Made by a program: the position numbers and the translations under genes. Positions 43,109 to 51,854 of a DNA stretch of 64,000 bases are shown here, piece after piece. This DNA is from Paractinoplanes lichenicola (lineage in GTDB: Bacteria > Actinomycetota > Actinomycetes > Mycobacteriales > Micromonosporaceae), in NCBI RefSeq assembly GCF_016785085.1, contig NZ_JAENHO010000021.1:1-64000 (forward strand). The letters are read 5' to 3'. The stretch's first letter is position 1. Each line of letters begins with the position of its first letter. The notes beneath the pieces are model-generated. The model did no database searches. It was not told the origin of the DNA and saw only the letters and a list, made by a program, of their open reading frames with translations.

Positions 43109-43852
43109 ATGCCCGCACCTGCCGCCCTGATCACCGGGGGCACCACCGGGATCGGCCGGGCCACCGCCGACCTGCTGCACGAACGCGGCTACCGGGTGAT
43201 GGTCACCGGCCAGAACCCCGCCACGCTGGCCGAGGCGCGCGACCACTTTCCCGGCGACGTCGCCGTGATCCGGGCCGACGCGCGGTCCCTGCCCGACACC
43301 GACCGGGTCGCCGCCGAGGCGAAGGAGCGCTTCGGCTCGCTCGACGTGCTCTTCCTCAATGCCGGGATCAGCCGCCCGGCCCCGCTCGACAAGGTCGACG
43401 AGGCCTTCTTCGACGAGGTGTTCGCGACCAACGCCAAGGGGCAGTTCTTCACCCTCCAGAAGACCCTGCCGCTGCTGGCCGATCACGCCTCGGTCATCGT
43501 CACGATCGGCGTCGGCGTCACCCTCGGCATTCCCGGCGGCAGCGTCACCGCCGGCAGCCGCGGCGCCCTGCTCTCCATGGTGCCCTCGCTGGCCCTCGAG
43601 CTCGCGCCCCGCCGCATCCGGGTCAACGCCGTCAGCCCCGGCGCCACCGACACCCCGATCTGGGCCAAGTCCGGCATGCCGGCCGAGATGCTGGCCACGG
43701 TCACCGCGTCGATGGCCGAGCGCATCCCCTTCGGGCGCCTCGGCCTCGCGTCGGAGGTCGCCGAGACGGTCGCCTTCCTGGCCTCGCCCGCCGCCGCCTA
43801 CATCACCGGCCAGCACCTGGCCGTGGCCGGCGGCAGCGGTCTCGGCGCCTGA
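43109..43852 (+). CDS. SDR-fold protein with atypical active site
   Basis: A 247-residue short-chain dehydrogenase-like protein starting at ATG 43109 (an upstream ATG at 43076 is less likely). The cofactor motif ITGGTTGIGRATADLL and NAG motif LFLNAGISRP are normal, as is the C-terminal ITGQHLAVAGG. The catalytic region reads GIPGGSVTAGSRGALLSM where SDRs have Y-x-x-x-K: Tyr is absent and Lys appears to be Arg, and the Ser on the preceding strand is also missing. It may be a non-classical enzyme or an NAD(P)-sensing protein. The divergent LysR regulator probably controls it. Confidence 0.85.
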   Translation: MPAPAALITGGTTGIGRATADLLHERGYRVMVTGQNPATLAEARDHFPGDVAVIRADARSLPDTDRVAAEAKERFGSLDVLFLNAGISRPAPLDKVDEAFFDEVFATNAKGQFFTLQKTLPLLADHASVIVTIGVGVTLGIPGGSVTAGSRGALLSMVPSLALELAPRRIRVNAVSPGATDTPIWAKSGMPAEMLATVTASMAERIPFGRLGLASEVAETVAFLASPAAAYITGQHLAVAGGSGLGA

Positions 43853-43858
43853 GCCGCC

Positions 43859-44515
43859 TCAGGCCGAGCGGAGCGTCAGCTGGGTGCCGCCGATCTCGAT
43901 GACGTCGCCGGGGCGCAGGTCGACCGCGGCCACCGGGTGACCGTTGACCCGGGTGCCGTTGTGCGAGCCCAGGTCGGTCAGGGTGATGCGGTCGTCGGTG
44001 GTCTCCAGGATCAGGTGGCGGCGGGAGACTCCCGGGTCGCGCAGCCGCACGCCGGAGGAGCGGTCGCGTCCCAGCACCGTGAGGCCCGGCGACAGCGGCC
44101 ACACCTGCCCCTCGGCGCTGACCAGGGTGGCCACGGCCTCGTCGCTGAAGGCGACCAGCGAGGGCGGGTCGGGCTCGAGCAGGGCGGCCACCCGGAACGT
44201 GCCGGTGTCGAGATCGTCCAGCACGAAGATCTCGACCGAGACGTCGCCGTAGACGATCCAGGCCTGGTCGGCGATCAGGGCGGCCTGGCGGACGGCCAGA
44301 TCCTGCGCGAGCTGGGTGGCATGCGGCGCCCAGCGGCGGTGGTCGTACGGCGCGAGGCCGACCGTGTAGCGGTTCGGCACCAGCGTGCGGCCCTCGCCGA
44401 GCAGGGCCTTGTGCCGTTCCGCCTCGCGCCGCATGGCGTCGAGCACGTTTTCCGGGCGTACCGCGGCCTGGAGCTCGATGTCCTCGAGCCCCAGGCGTTC
44501 GGGCGCAGCGGTCAC
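43859..44515 (-). CDS. FHA-domain protein with FhaA-like N-terminal domain
   Basis: A 218-residue protein. The start GTG 44515 is a judgement; the frame runs further up but loses character. Residues 1-100 (AVRPENVLDAMRREAERHKAL...RTLVPNRYTVGLAPYDHRRW) match the DUF3662/FhaA N-terminal domain. Residues 130-218 form a forkhead-associated domain with GRDRSSGVRL, SRRHLIL and SHNGTRVNG, which binds phosphothreonine peptides. Such proteins are read out by Ser/Thr protein kinases, but no kinase gene is in the window. It is followed only 6 bases later by the convergent SDR stop. Confidence 0.88.
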   Translation of the reverse strand: MTAAPERLGLEDIELQAAVRPENVLDAMRREAERHKALLGEGRTLVPNRYTVGLAPYDHRRWAPHATQLAQDLAVRQAALIADQAWIVYGDVSVEIFVLDDLDTGTFRVAALLEPDPPSLVAFSDEAVATLVSAEGQVWPLSPGLTVLGRDRSSGVRLRDPGVSRRHLILETTDDRITLTDLGSHNGTRVNGHPVAAVDLRPGDVIEIGGTQLTLRSA

Positions 44516-44580
44516 GGCGTGAGTCCAGACGAGTCGTACGGCACGGCAGGCAACGAGTATGCCAGGCGCGGCCGCCGCGA

Positions 44581-47001
44581 TCAGGAAACTGTCGCCCGGA
44601 TGTCGCCCAGACCCCGCGCGACCAGCAGTTCTCCGCCGTCGGCGAGCCGACCGCCCCAGGAATGTGACTCGGCGTCCCAGCGTCGCCACATGCGGCGATC
44701 GGTGCGGACCACGACGCGCGCCGACCGGCCCGGCTCGACCTCGACGGCCGTCCACCCCACCAGCCGTACGGGCTCGTCGGGCTCGACCGGACGCAGGTAG
44801 ACCTGCACCACCTCGCGGCTCGGGTGCTTGCCGACGTTCCGCACGGTCACGGTGATCGACGGCGCGTCACCCGTCACCAGCCGCACGTCGCTGTACTCCC
44901 ACTCGCCGTACCCGAGCCCGTGACCCAGCCAGAACGCCGGCTCGGGCGCCCGCCCCGCGAAATGTCCGCGATATCCGATGAAAGTGCCTTCCCCGTACGC
45001 GACCTCGCCGTCGACCGGCGTCACGGACCACGCGGGGGAGGCCTCGTCGGCGGCCGGGAACGAGGTGACCAGGCGGCCGGCCGGTTCGATGTCGCCGAGC
45101 AGGGCCGCGGCCACCGCATGCCCGCCCTCCTGCCCGGGCAGCCCGGCCCAGAGCACCGCCTCGACGTGCTCGAGCCAGGGCATGAGCACGGGGGTGGCCG
45201 CGTTGACGACCACCACCGTACGGGCGGCGACCGTGGCGACGACCTCGACCAGCGCGTCCTGGGCGCCGGGGAGCCGCAGCGTGCTCTTGTCGGCCGACTC
45301 CGTCTCCTGCTCCTCGGTCAGCCCGACGACCACGACCGCCACGTCGGCCCCGGCCGCGACCCGCGCGGCATCATCGATCACGTCGGACGCCTCCCGCGGT
45401 GCCACATTACCGACAAGTCCGAAAAGCCCCATGCCGTCGATGGCGACGGTGGCCTCCAGACGCTCGGGGGCGGTCGACGGGGTGAAGGTGCGATAGGGCG
45501 GCGTCAGGACTTCCTCGCCCATCCCGCCCGCTGACCGCAGCACAAAGGACTCGCCGCCCACAATCTGCCACTCACCAACACCGAAAACGCCCAGCTCGAC
45601 CCGCCCGTCGGTGCTCGGGGCGGGGGAGCCGGCAGCGGAAGAGGTGCTGGTGGTGGGGGCGTGGACGTCGGCGAGCAGGCGGGCTGAGGTGACCGTGCCC
45701 GGGAAGTCGTCGTCCATGCCGATCATTGTTTTGGACTGGGGGCAGAAGCGTCGTTCGAGTTCGGTGCCGGTGGCGTCGTAGAGGATGACGTCGATGCCGG
45801 GGCGGCCGTTCGAGGGGGCGGTCAGGAAGCCGTCGCGGGCCGGGACCGGGCGGGTGCGCACGTCGACGCCGTCGATCACCGTGACCTGGTCGCCGAGGAG
45901 GGCGGTCAGGCCCTCGGCCACGCTGACCTGGTAGGGCGCGTTCACGGCGGCCGACCCGCCGCCCATGTCGATCGTCTCGGTCGCGTGCCGGCCGATCAGC
46001 GCCACGTTCGCCGAGCGGTTCAGGGGCAGCAGGTCGTTGTCGTTCTTGAGCACGGTGATGCCGCGCGCGGCCAGCCTCGTGAGCTGCTCCCGGCGTACGG
46101 GGGAATCGGGGTTGGGCAGGTCGACGGGCCACGCGCGGGGCTCGCCGAGCGCGCCGACCCGCTCGGCCAGCCGCAGCAGCCGGGTCACGTGGTCGTCGAT
46201 CGCGGACTCGTCGACCTCGCCCGCCTCGACCGCCGCCACCAGGGCGTCGCCCCACGGCCCGTCCGGACCGGGCATGACCAGGTCGAGCCCGCCGTTCGCG
46301 GCCGGGCCGGCGGTCTTCGTGGCGAACCAGTCCGACATGATCAGCCCGGACCAGCCCCAGTCGCGCTTGACGACCTCGTTGTTGACGTAGTTCTGCTCGG
46401 TCGCGGCCACGCCGTTCACGTCGTTGTAGGCCGCCATCATCGTCCACGCGCCGGCGTCCTGCACCGCGATCTCGAACGGCAGCAGATACAGCTCGTGCAG
46501 CGTCCGCTCGTCGACCACCGAGCTCACCGTGTTGCGGTCGGTCTCGCTCTCGTTGGCGACCAGGTGCTTGAGGCAGGCCGCGACGCCGCTGTCCTGCATC
46601 CCCCGCACGTACGCGGCGGCGAGACGCCCGGTGAGCAGCGGATCCTCCGAGTACGCCTCGAACAGCCGGCCGCCCAGCGGGGAGCGGTGCAGGTTGATCG
46701 TCGGGCCCAGCACGACGTGGATCTCCTGCGCGGCGGCTTCCTCGGCGAGAAGCTTGCCTACCTCGTACGCGGTCTGCTCGTCCCACGTGGAGGCGAGCAG
46801 CGTGGCGTTGGGGAAGAGGGTCACCACCCGCCCGCCGGTGAATTTCAGCCCCCGTACGCCCGTGGGCCCGTCGGAGAAGCGCATCTCGTGCAGCCCGATC
46901 GCCGGTTCGTCGGCCAGCGTGAACGCCGTGGCGCCGGTGAGCAGGCGCACCTTGGCGCGCAGGTCGAGTGACTTGACGAGGGCGACGAGGTCGGAACTCA
47001 T
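44581..47001 (-). CDS. GH3 beta-glucosidase
   Basis: An 806-residue glycoside hydrolase family 3 enzyme starting at ATG 47001 behind GAGGA. The N-terminal barrel has MRFSDGPTGVRG, GPTINLHRSPLGGR, KHLVANESETDRN and the nucleophile Asp in LIMSDWFAT. The (alpha/beta)6 domain (LKNDNDLLPLN, ALIGRHA, VVVGLTEEQETES) contains a PA14-like insert, and a fibronectin III-like C-terminal domain follows. There is no signal peptide, so it acts in the cytoplasm on imported beta-glucosides. It is divergent from a LacI regulator that probably represses it. Confidence 0.95.
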   Translation of the reverse strand: MSSDLVALVKSLDLRAKVRLLTGATAFTLADEPAIGLHEMRFSDGPTGVRGLKFTGGRVVTLFPNATLLASTWDEQTAYEVGKLLAEEAAAQEIHVVLGPTINLHRSPLGGRLFEAYSEDPLLTGRLAAAYVRGMQDSGVAACLKHLVANESETDRNTVSSVVDERTLHELYLLPFEIAVQDAGAWTMMAAYNDVNGVAATEQNYVNNEVVKRDWGWSGLIMSDWFATKTAGPAANGGLDLVMPGPDGPWGDALVAAVEAGEVDESAIDDHVTRLLRLAERVGALGEPRAWPVDLPNPDSPVRREQLTRLAARGITVLKNDNDLLPLNRSANVALIGRHATETIDMGGGSAAVNAPYQVSVAEGLTALLGDQVTVIDGVDVRTRPVPARDGFLTAPSNGRPGIDVILYDATGTELERRFCPQSKTMIGMDDDFPGTVTSARLLADVHAPTTSTSSAAGSPAPSTDGRVELGVFGVGEWQIVGGESFVLRSAGGMGEEVLTPPYRTFTPSTAPERLEATVAIDGMGLFGLVGNVAPREASDVIDDAARVAAGADVAVVVVGLTEEQETESADKSTLRLPGAQDALVEVVATVAARTVVVVNAATPVLMPWLEHVEAVLWAGLPGQEGGHAVAAALLGDIEPAGRLVTSFPAADEASPAWSVTPVDGEVAYGEGTFIGYRGHFAGRAPEPAFWLGHGLGYGEWEYSDVRLVTGDAPSITVTVRNVGKHPSREVVQVYLRPVEPDEPVRLVGWTAVEVEPGRSARVVVRTDRRMWRRWDAESHSWGGRLADGGELLVARGLGDIRATVS

Positions 47002-47011
47002 CTCCTCATGG

Positions 47012-47023
47012 TTACACGTGTAA
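47012..47023. promoter_or_regulatory. LacI-type operator
   Basis: TTACACGTGTAA is a perfect 12-bp palindrome between the divergent GH3 and LacI genes, only 10 bases from the GH3 start codon. Its form and position fit a LacI/CebR-like operator. Confidence 0.75.
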
Positions 47024-47057
47024 GTTGGGATTGTCAGTACGAGGAGGCGGCGATCCC

Positions 47058-48050
47058 ATGAGTGAGTCAACCACCAAACGGGTCACCAGCGCCGACGTCG
47101 CCCGGCTGGCCGGGGTCTCGCGGGCCACGGTCAGTTACGTCCTCAACGACACGCCCCGCCAGACTATCTCGGCCGGCACCCGCACCCGGGTGCTCGACGC
47201 GGCCGCGCGCCTGGGCTATTCCCCCTCGGCCGCCGCCCGCACCTTGCGCACCGGCCGCTCCGACGTGGTGCTCTGCCTGCTGCCCGACTGGCCGATCGGC
47301 CCCGAGGTGGGCTCGATGCTGGGCCGGCTCTCGTCCGCGCTCACCCGGCACGGCCTGACCCTGGTCGTGCACCCGGGCAACCGCGAGGAGCGCCCGATGA
47401 CCGAGCTCTGGAAGGCGATCACCCCGGCCGCCGTGATCGCGTACACGGAGTTCTCCGAGGCCGACATCACCGCCATGCGCTCGGCCGGGGTCGCCATCGT
47501 CGAGGCGGTCAGCCGGCGCAAGGGCCGCTCGCTGGCCGTGCCGCAGGAGCTGGTCGGCCGCCGCCAGGCCGAGCACCTCACCCAGGCCGGGCACACCCGC
47601 CTCGGCTTCGCCTACCCCGACGACGAGCGCGTGCGGTTCTTCGCCGAGCCGCGGCTGGCCGGGGTGCGGGCCGCCTGCGCCGGTCTGCGGCTGCCCACGC
47701 CGGTCGGGCTGACCGTCCCGCTCGACCCGGCGGCCGCCGCCGAGGCCGTACGGCGGTGGCGCGCGACCGGGGTGACGGCCGTGTGCGCGTACAACGACGA
47801 GGTGGCGCTGGCGGTCCTGGCCGGCGTACGGGGGGAAGGGTTGACGGTGCCGGACGACCTCGCGGTGATCGGGGTCGACGACATCCCGCCGGCCCGCCTG
47901 GCCGACCCGCCGCTGACCACCGTGACCACGGATCAGACGGTCGTCGGGGCCCACCTGGCGGCCACCGTCGTCGCCGCGATCAGCGGGCGGGCCGCTCCCG
48001 ACCTGCCCGCCGCCGACATCGTGCGGGTCGTGCGCCGGGTCTCCGCCTGA
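47058..48050 (+). CDS. LacI-family transcriptional repressor
   Basis: A 330-residue repressor starting at ATG 47058 behind GAGGAGG. The helix-turn-helix and hinge are VTSADVARLAGVSRATVSYVLN...ARLGYSPSAAARTLRTGRS. The C-terminal sugar-binding domain has ATGVTAVCAYNDEVALAVL and DLAVIGVDDIPPARLADPPLTTV, which are typical. The neighbouring GH3 gene and a 12-bp operator indicate control of beta-glucoside use. The inducer is probably a beta-linked oligosaccharide. Confidence 0.93.
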   Translation: MSESTTKRVTSADVARLAGVSRATVSYVLNDTPRQTISAGTRTRVLDAAARLGYSPSAAARTLRTGRSDVVLCLLPDWPIGPEVGSMLGRLSSALTRHGLTLVVHPGNREERPMTELWKAITPAAVIAYTEFSEADITAMRSAGVAIVEAVSRRKGRSLAVPQELVGRRQAEHLTQAGHTRLGFAYPDDERVRFFAEPRLAGVRAACAGLRLPTPVGLTVPLDPAAAAEAVRRWRATGVTAVCAYNDEVALAVLAGVRGEGLTVPDDLAVIGVDDIPPARLADPPLTTVTTDQTVVGAHLAATVVAAISGRAAPDLPAADIVRVVRRVSA

Positions 48051-48163
48051 TCAACCGGCATCGATCAAGTGCACAACAAACGCACAGGCAGAGCACACGG
48101 GTGACTCAGCCGGCGGGCGAATCGTGTGGGGTGTCAGAACGGTTCGCACTCAGGGGGAACGCC

Positions 48164-48637
48164 ATGCTGGTTCAGCTCAATCGCAACACGGCGACGCACG
48201 ACTTCACCGCCACGGCGACCGACCTGCCGATCAACCCCGCAACCCTTCCCCGTACGCGGGGACCGCTGCCCGCCGTGGCGTACTTCGGCCATCCGGGGCG
48301 TGTGGCCGGCCTGCCGCAGCATCTGCCCCGCGGCTGGTCCGTGCGCCGGGCCGGCGACCTCGACGACCTGCGCCCCGACGAGATCGTGCTGTTCGCCGGG
48401 GCCACCGAGCGCGAGGTCGCCACCGCCCGCCGGGTGCTGCCGGGCCGCACGATGATCGTCGCTCTGGTCGACGAGGAGGCCCCGGCCGAGCTGGTCGCCG
48501 CGGTGCTCACCGCCGGGGCCGACGCCTGCGTGCGCGGCGGGCAGCCCGCGATCCTGGCCGGGCATCTGGTCGCCTGCCGCCGGCGCGACCTGGCCGACCG
48601 CTGGTCCCGCCTCGACACCCAGGGCCGCCGGGCCTGA
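48164..48637 (+). CDS. receiver-like hypothetical protein
   Basis: A 157-residue protein starting at ATG 48164 behind GGGGGAA. The second half, EIVLFAGATEREVATARRVL to AGADACVRGGQPAILAGHLV, looks like the latter half of a response-regulator receiver fold, but the phospho-acceptor Asp and metal-binding acids are not evident. There is no output domain. It is monocistronic and ends at a hairpin. Function is unknown. Confidence 0.6.
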   Translation: MLVQLNRNTATHDFTATATDLPINPATLPRTRGPLPAVAYFGHPGRVAGLPQHLPRGWSVRRAGDLDDLRPDEIVLFAGATEREVATARRVLPGRTMIVALVDEEAPAELVAAVLTAGADACVRGGQPAILAGHLVACRRRDLADRWSRLDTQGRRA

Positions 48638-48640
48638 ACC

Positions 48641-48682
48641 GCGCCGGCGTTGCCACAACGGGGGGTGCGGCAACGCCGACGC
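48641..48682. terminator. bidirectional terminator hairpin
   Basis: GCGCCGGCGTTGCC pairs with GGCAACGCCGACGC over 14 positions with one mismatch, around a 14-base loop, between two convergent genes. Confidence 0.8.
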
Positions 48683-48692
48683 GGAGAATGTG

Positions 48693-49244
48693 TCAGGCGC
48701 TGGGCGCGGTCGTGGGTTGCAGCACCTTGCAGGTCTCGATCGCCTTCTTGGCCGTGGCGTCGGTCGTGTCGAGCTTCGACGGGTCGGTCACGCCGTTCTC
48801 CTCGAGGCAGTTCTGATAGGCGGCGTTCTGGCCGTTGCCCCGGCCGCCGGGGCGCCCCGACGGGCGGAGAGATGAGCAGGCCTCCTGCGCTTTTTGCCAG
48901 GTGGCGTCGTCGACGTCGTCCGGCTTGCCGAACATGCCGCCGCCAGGAAAGCCACGACCGCCTGGGCCGGCGCTGCCCGAGGGCCGAGGCATTGCGGAGG
49001 GGAATCCGCCCGGCGCGCCAGAGGGCCGGCCGCCCTCGCGGGGACCGCCCGACGGCATCGTGATCGTGACGCCGTTGCTCTTGAGGCAATCCGTATACGC
49101 CGTGAATGCGCCGTTCTGCCCGCCGCTGTTCGCGCCGTCGCCGTTCGTGTCCCCGGAATCGCCGCCGCAGGCCGCGGCCAGCGCCATCGCAGCCGATGCG
49201 ACGAGCAGCCCCGCCGCGCGGCGGTAAGACTTGTCTCTGAACAC
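48693..49244 (-). CDS. lipoprotein with duplicated cysteine module
   Basis: A 183-residue lipoprotein. The start GTG 49244 is behind AGAAGG; the frame upstream is a repeat-derived shadow. The signal ends in a lipobox (LAAACGGDS), so it is anchored outside the membrane. Two similar units follow, YTDCLKSNGV...ACSSLRP and YQNCLEENGV...TCKVLQP, each with two Cys, separated by a Pro/Gly/Ser-rich linker. The pattern suggests two small disulfide-closed helical hairpins. The same C-L-x-x-N-G-V arrangement occurs in uncharacterised actinobacterial lipoproteins. Confidence 0.78.
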   Translation of the reverse strand: MFRDKSYRRAAGLLVASAAMALAAACGGDSGDTNGDGANSGGQNGAFTAYTDCLKSNGVTITMPSGGPREGGRPSGAPGGFPSAMPRPSGSAGPGGRGFPGGGMFGKPDDVDDATWQKAQEACSSLRPSGRPGGRGNGQNAAYQNCLEENGVTDPSKLDTTDATAKKAIETCKVLQPTTAPSA

Positions 49245-49637
49245 GATGCCTTCTTTCCGCGCCCAAAGATCGCCGGACGCTGTGCCGGTTTCTGATGCCG
49301 CCCCACCCAAGCGGCCCGACCTCGCCACCGCGTCGGCGCCGCCTCGGAGTTCGCTCGAAGCCGCTGTGCGGAGCCTGTGGTCGCTCCCGGCGGAGACTGT
49401 CGCCGGCGTCTCGCGGTCGCGCCCCGGCACCTCCCGGTCGCGCCCCGGCGCCTGGCGGTCGCGCCCCAGCGTCTCGCGGTCGCGCCCCGGCACCTCCCGG
49501 CCGCGCCCCGCACCTCCCGGTCGCGCCCCGTCGGGCCCGGCCGCGGGCGCCTTCGGAAAAAGTTCCGCGGTTGATGTCGAGATCCCCGCGTCGGCTTCGT
49601 CCCCGATGCGAGACGACATCACAAGGAGCCGACGACG
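49245..49637. other. 393-base gap with a tandem repeat
   Basis: No supported gene. It contains the 21-bp tandem repeat at 49411-49534 and the promoter and Shine-Dalgarno region (AAGGAG) of the PPOX gene at its end. Confidence 0.6.
49411..49534. repeat. 21-bp tandem repeat, six units
   Basis: Six units of 20-21 bp with the form TCNCGGTCGCGCCCCGGCNCC. Units 1 and 4 are identical; units 2 and 5 start TCCCGG. Confidence 0.85.
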
Positions 49638-50129
49638 ATGGAACAGCACGAGATCACCGAGGTCCTGACCCGCCCGCTCAGCCGGGAACTGCTGGCCCGC
49701 GACCTGACCCGGCTGGCCTACGTGGCCAAGGACGGCACCCCGCGCAGCATCCCGATCGCCTTCACCTGGAACGGCGCGCAGATCGTCCTCTGCACTACCA
49801 AGAACTCTCCGAAGCTGCCCTCGCTGCGGCACAACCCGGCGGTCGCCCTGACGATCGACACCGAGGTGCACCCGCCCAAGATCCTGCTGATCCGCGGCCG
49901 GGCCGAGCTCGACGTCGTCGACGGCATCCCCGAGGAGTTCCTGCAGATGAACGGCAGCTACAAGATGACGCCCGAGCAGCGCGTCGGGTGGGAGGCCGAG
50001 GTGCGTTCCCTGTACGACGGGATGGTGCGCATCGTCGTCACCCCGACCTGGGCCAAACTGATCGACTTCGAGACCACCCTGCCCACCGCGGTCGAGCAGC
50101 TCGTCCGCGAGCGCGCCGCGAAGCTCTGA
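49638..50129 (+). CDS. PPOX-class flavin/F420-binding protein
   Basis: A 163-residue protein with the pyridoxamine 5'-phosphate oxidase-like split barrel. The central strands DLTRLAYVAKDGTPRSIPIAFTW and LCTTKNSPKLPSLRHNPAVALTID are typical of F420- or FMN-binding PPOX proteins. The cofactor cannot be settled from sequence. It lies 13 bases upstream of the DGPF gene and probably shares its transcript with the sigma factor. Confidence 0.85.
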   Translation: MEQHEITEVLTRPLSRELLARDLTRLAYVAKDGTPRSIPIAFTWNGAQIVLCTTKNSPKLPSLRHNPAVALTIDTEVHPPKILLIRGRAELDVVDGIPEEFLQMNGSYKMTPEQRVGWEAEVRSLYDGMVRIVVTPTWAKLIDFETTLPTAVEQLVRERAAKL

Positions 50130-50142
50130 GAGGACTGTTCCG

Positions 50143-50550
50143 ATGGCCAAGTATCTGCTGCTCAAGCACTACCGGGGCGCCCCAGCGCCGACCAACGACG
50201 TGCCGATGGACCGGTGGACCCCGGACGAGGTCACCGCGCACGTCCGCTACATGCAGGACTGGGCCGCGAAGCTCCAGTCCACCGGTGAGTTCGTCGATGG
50301 GCAGGCGCTCTCCACGCAGGGCACGTTCGTCCGCTCCGGCGGCGCGGGCCGGCCGCCCGTCACCGACGGCCCCTTCGCCGAGACCAAGGATCTGATCGCG
50401 GGCTGGATGATCATCGACGTGGAGTCGTACGAGCGGGCCTTGGAGCTGGCCGCCGAGCTGTCGGACGCCCCCGGCGCGGGCGGCCGGCCGATCCAGGAGT
50501 GGCTCGAGGTCCGCCCGTTCATGACCGCGCCGCCCACGGTCACCGAGTGA
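50143..50550 (+). CDS. YCII/DGPF domain protein
   Basis: A 135-residue protein with the YCII-related fold. The diagnostic DGPFAETKDLIAGW is present, giving the family its DGPF name. The motif MAKYLLLKHYRG starts the domain. DGPF genes are characteristic neighbours of ECF42 sigma factors, as here, where the stop overlaps the sigma GTG (GTGA). The biochemical function is unknown; it may be the output or sensor of the regulon. Confidence 0.92.
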   Translation: MAKYLLLKHYRGAPAPTNDVPMDRWTPDEVTAHVRYMQDWAAKLQSTGEFVDGQALSTQGTFVRSGGAGRPPVTDGPFAETKDLIAGWMIIDVESYERALELAAELSDAPGAGGRPIQEWLEVRPFMTAPPTVTE

Positions 50551-51854
50551 ACGACGCCCTCCTCCGCGAGCTCGTCCCCGCCGTGATCGGCATCGTCGTG
50601 CGGCGCGGGGCGGACTTCGCCGCGGCCGAGGACGCCGTGCAGGAGGCCCTGATCCGCGCGCTGGAGACGTGGCCCGACGACCCGCCCCGAGACCCCCAGG
50701 GCTGGTTGGTCGCCGCCGCCTGGCGCAAGTTCCTTGATTCCGTACGATCGGAGTCCGCCCGGCAGCGGCGGGAGCTAGCCGTCGAGGCCGAGCCCGTGCC
50801 CGGTCCAGCCGAGTCCACCGACGACTCGTTGTGGCTGTATTTCCTGTGCGCACACCCGTCGCTGTCACCCGGGACGGCCGTCGCCCTGACCCTGCGCGCG
50901 GTCGGCGGCCTCACCACCCGGCAGATCGCAGCCGCCTACCTCGTCCCCGAGGCGACCATGGCCCAGCGGATCACCCGGGCCAAACGCCAGTTAGCCGGGC
51001 AGCCGCTGGACCGCCCGGGCGAGCTAGGCACCGTGCTGCGCGTGCTCTACCTGGTGTTCAACGAGGGCTACGGCGGCGACGTCGACCCAGGGTCTGTTTC
51101 GCGGCTGGGGCGGGGCTGCGGCAGGGCCCAGATCCCGCCTGGCGGCGTCCCGGGAAAGCCCGGTTCCAACCCCGGGAGCCAGGCTTCCCCGGGCCACCAC
51201 CAGACGAAATCTGGACCCGGCCTCGCACCCACCCCAGCCACGAAACAGACCCTGTCCGCCGAGGCGATCCGGCTCACCCGCCAGCTGGCCGCGGCGACCG
51301 ACGCGCCCGAGGTGGCCGGCCTGCTCGCCCTGATGCTGCTGCACCACGCCCGCCGGGCCTCGCGCACCGGCCCCGGCGGCCGGCTCGTGCCGCTCGCCGA
51401 GCAGGACAGGTCGCGCTGGGACACCACGCTGATCGCCGAGGGCGTCGACATCCTGCAGGCCGCGCTGGCCCGGGACCGGCTCGGCGAATACCAGGCCCAG
51501 GCCGCGATCGCCGCCCTGCACGCCGACGCCCCCAGCGCCGCCGAGACGGACTGGGTCCAGATCGTCGAGTGGTACGACGAACTGCTCGAGCTCACCGCCA
51601 GCCCGGTGGTGCGACTCAACCGCGCGGTCGCCATCGGCGAGGCCGACGGCCCCCAAGCCGGCCTGGCCGAACTCGACAAGGTCGACCCCGCGGTGCCCCG
51701 CTACCTCGCGGTGCGCGCCTACCTGCTGGAACGAGCAGGCGACCGCGAACGAGCAGCCGACCTCTACGCCGAGGCCGCCTACGCAGCCACCAACATGCCC
51801 GAACGCGACCACCTCACCCGAGCCGCCGCCCGCCTCCGCGGCGCAACCACCTGA
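50547..51854 (+). CDS. ECF42 sigma factor carrying an in-frame repeat insertion
   Basis: A 435-residue sigma factor with a GTG start. Sigma-2 covers about 10-75 (DFAAAEDAVQEALIRALETW, PQGWLVAAAWRKFLD) and sigma-4 about 105-160 (LTTRQIAAAYLVPEATMAQRITRAK). The C-terminal helical extension, typical of ECF42, begins LYLVFNEGYGGDVD. Residues 181-235 (Pro/Gly/Arg-rich) are encoded by a palindromic element; without it the sequence reads GGDVD-LSAEAIRLTRQ, the family norm. ECF42 factors use the extension instead of an anti-sigma factor, so the insertion may disturb control. Confidence 0.9.
   Translation: MNDALLRELVPAVIGIVVRRGADFAAAEDAVQEALIRALETWPDDPPRDPQGWLVAAAWRKFLDSVRSESARQRRELAVEAEPVPGPAESTDDSLWLYFLCAHPSLSPGTAVALTLRAVGGLTTRQIAAAYLVPEATMAQRITRAKRQLAGQPLDRPGELGTVLRVLYLVFNEGYGGDVDPGSVSRLGRGCGRAQIPPGGVPGKPGSNPGSQASPGHHQTKSGPGLAPTPATKQTLSAEAIRLTRQLAAATDAPEVAGLLALMLLHHARRASRTGPGGRLVPLAEQDRSRWDTTLIAEGVDILQAALARDRLGEYQAQAAIAALHADAPSAAETDWVQIVEWYDELLELTASPVVRLNRAVAIGEADGPQAGLAELDKVDPAVPRYLAVRAYLLERAGDRERAADLYAEAAYAATNMPERDHLTRAAARLRGATT
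51087..51254. repeat. palindromic MITE-like element inside the sigma gene
   Basis: The ends CAGGGTCTGTTTCGCGGCTG and CAGCCACGAAACAGACCCTG are inverted repeats that extend to 23 bp with one mismatch. The two halves are complementary at roughly 80 percent over their whole length, so the element is one long imperfect palindrome. The net extra sequence is 165 bp (51087-51251), exactly 55 codons. No transposase is encoded. Confidence 0.85.
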
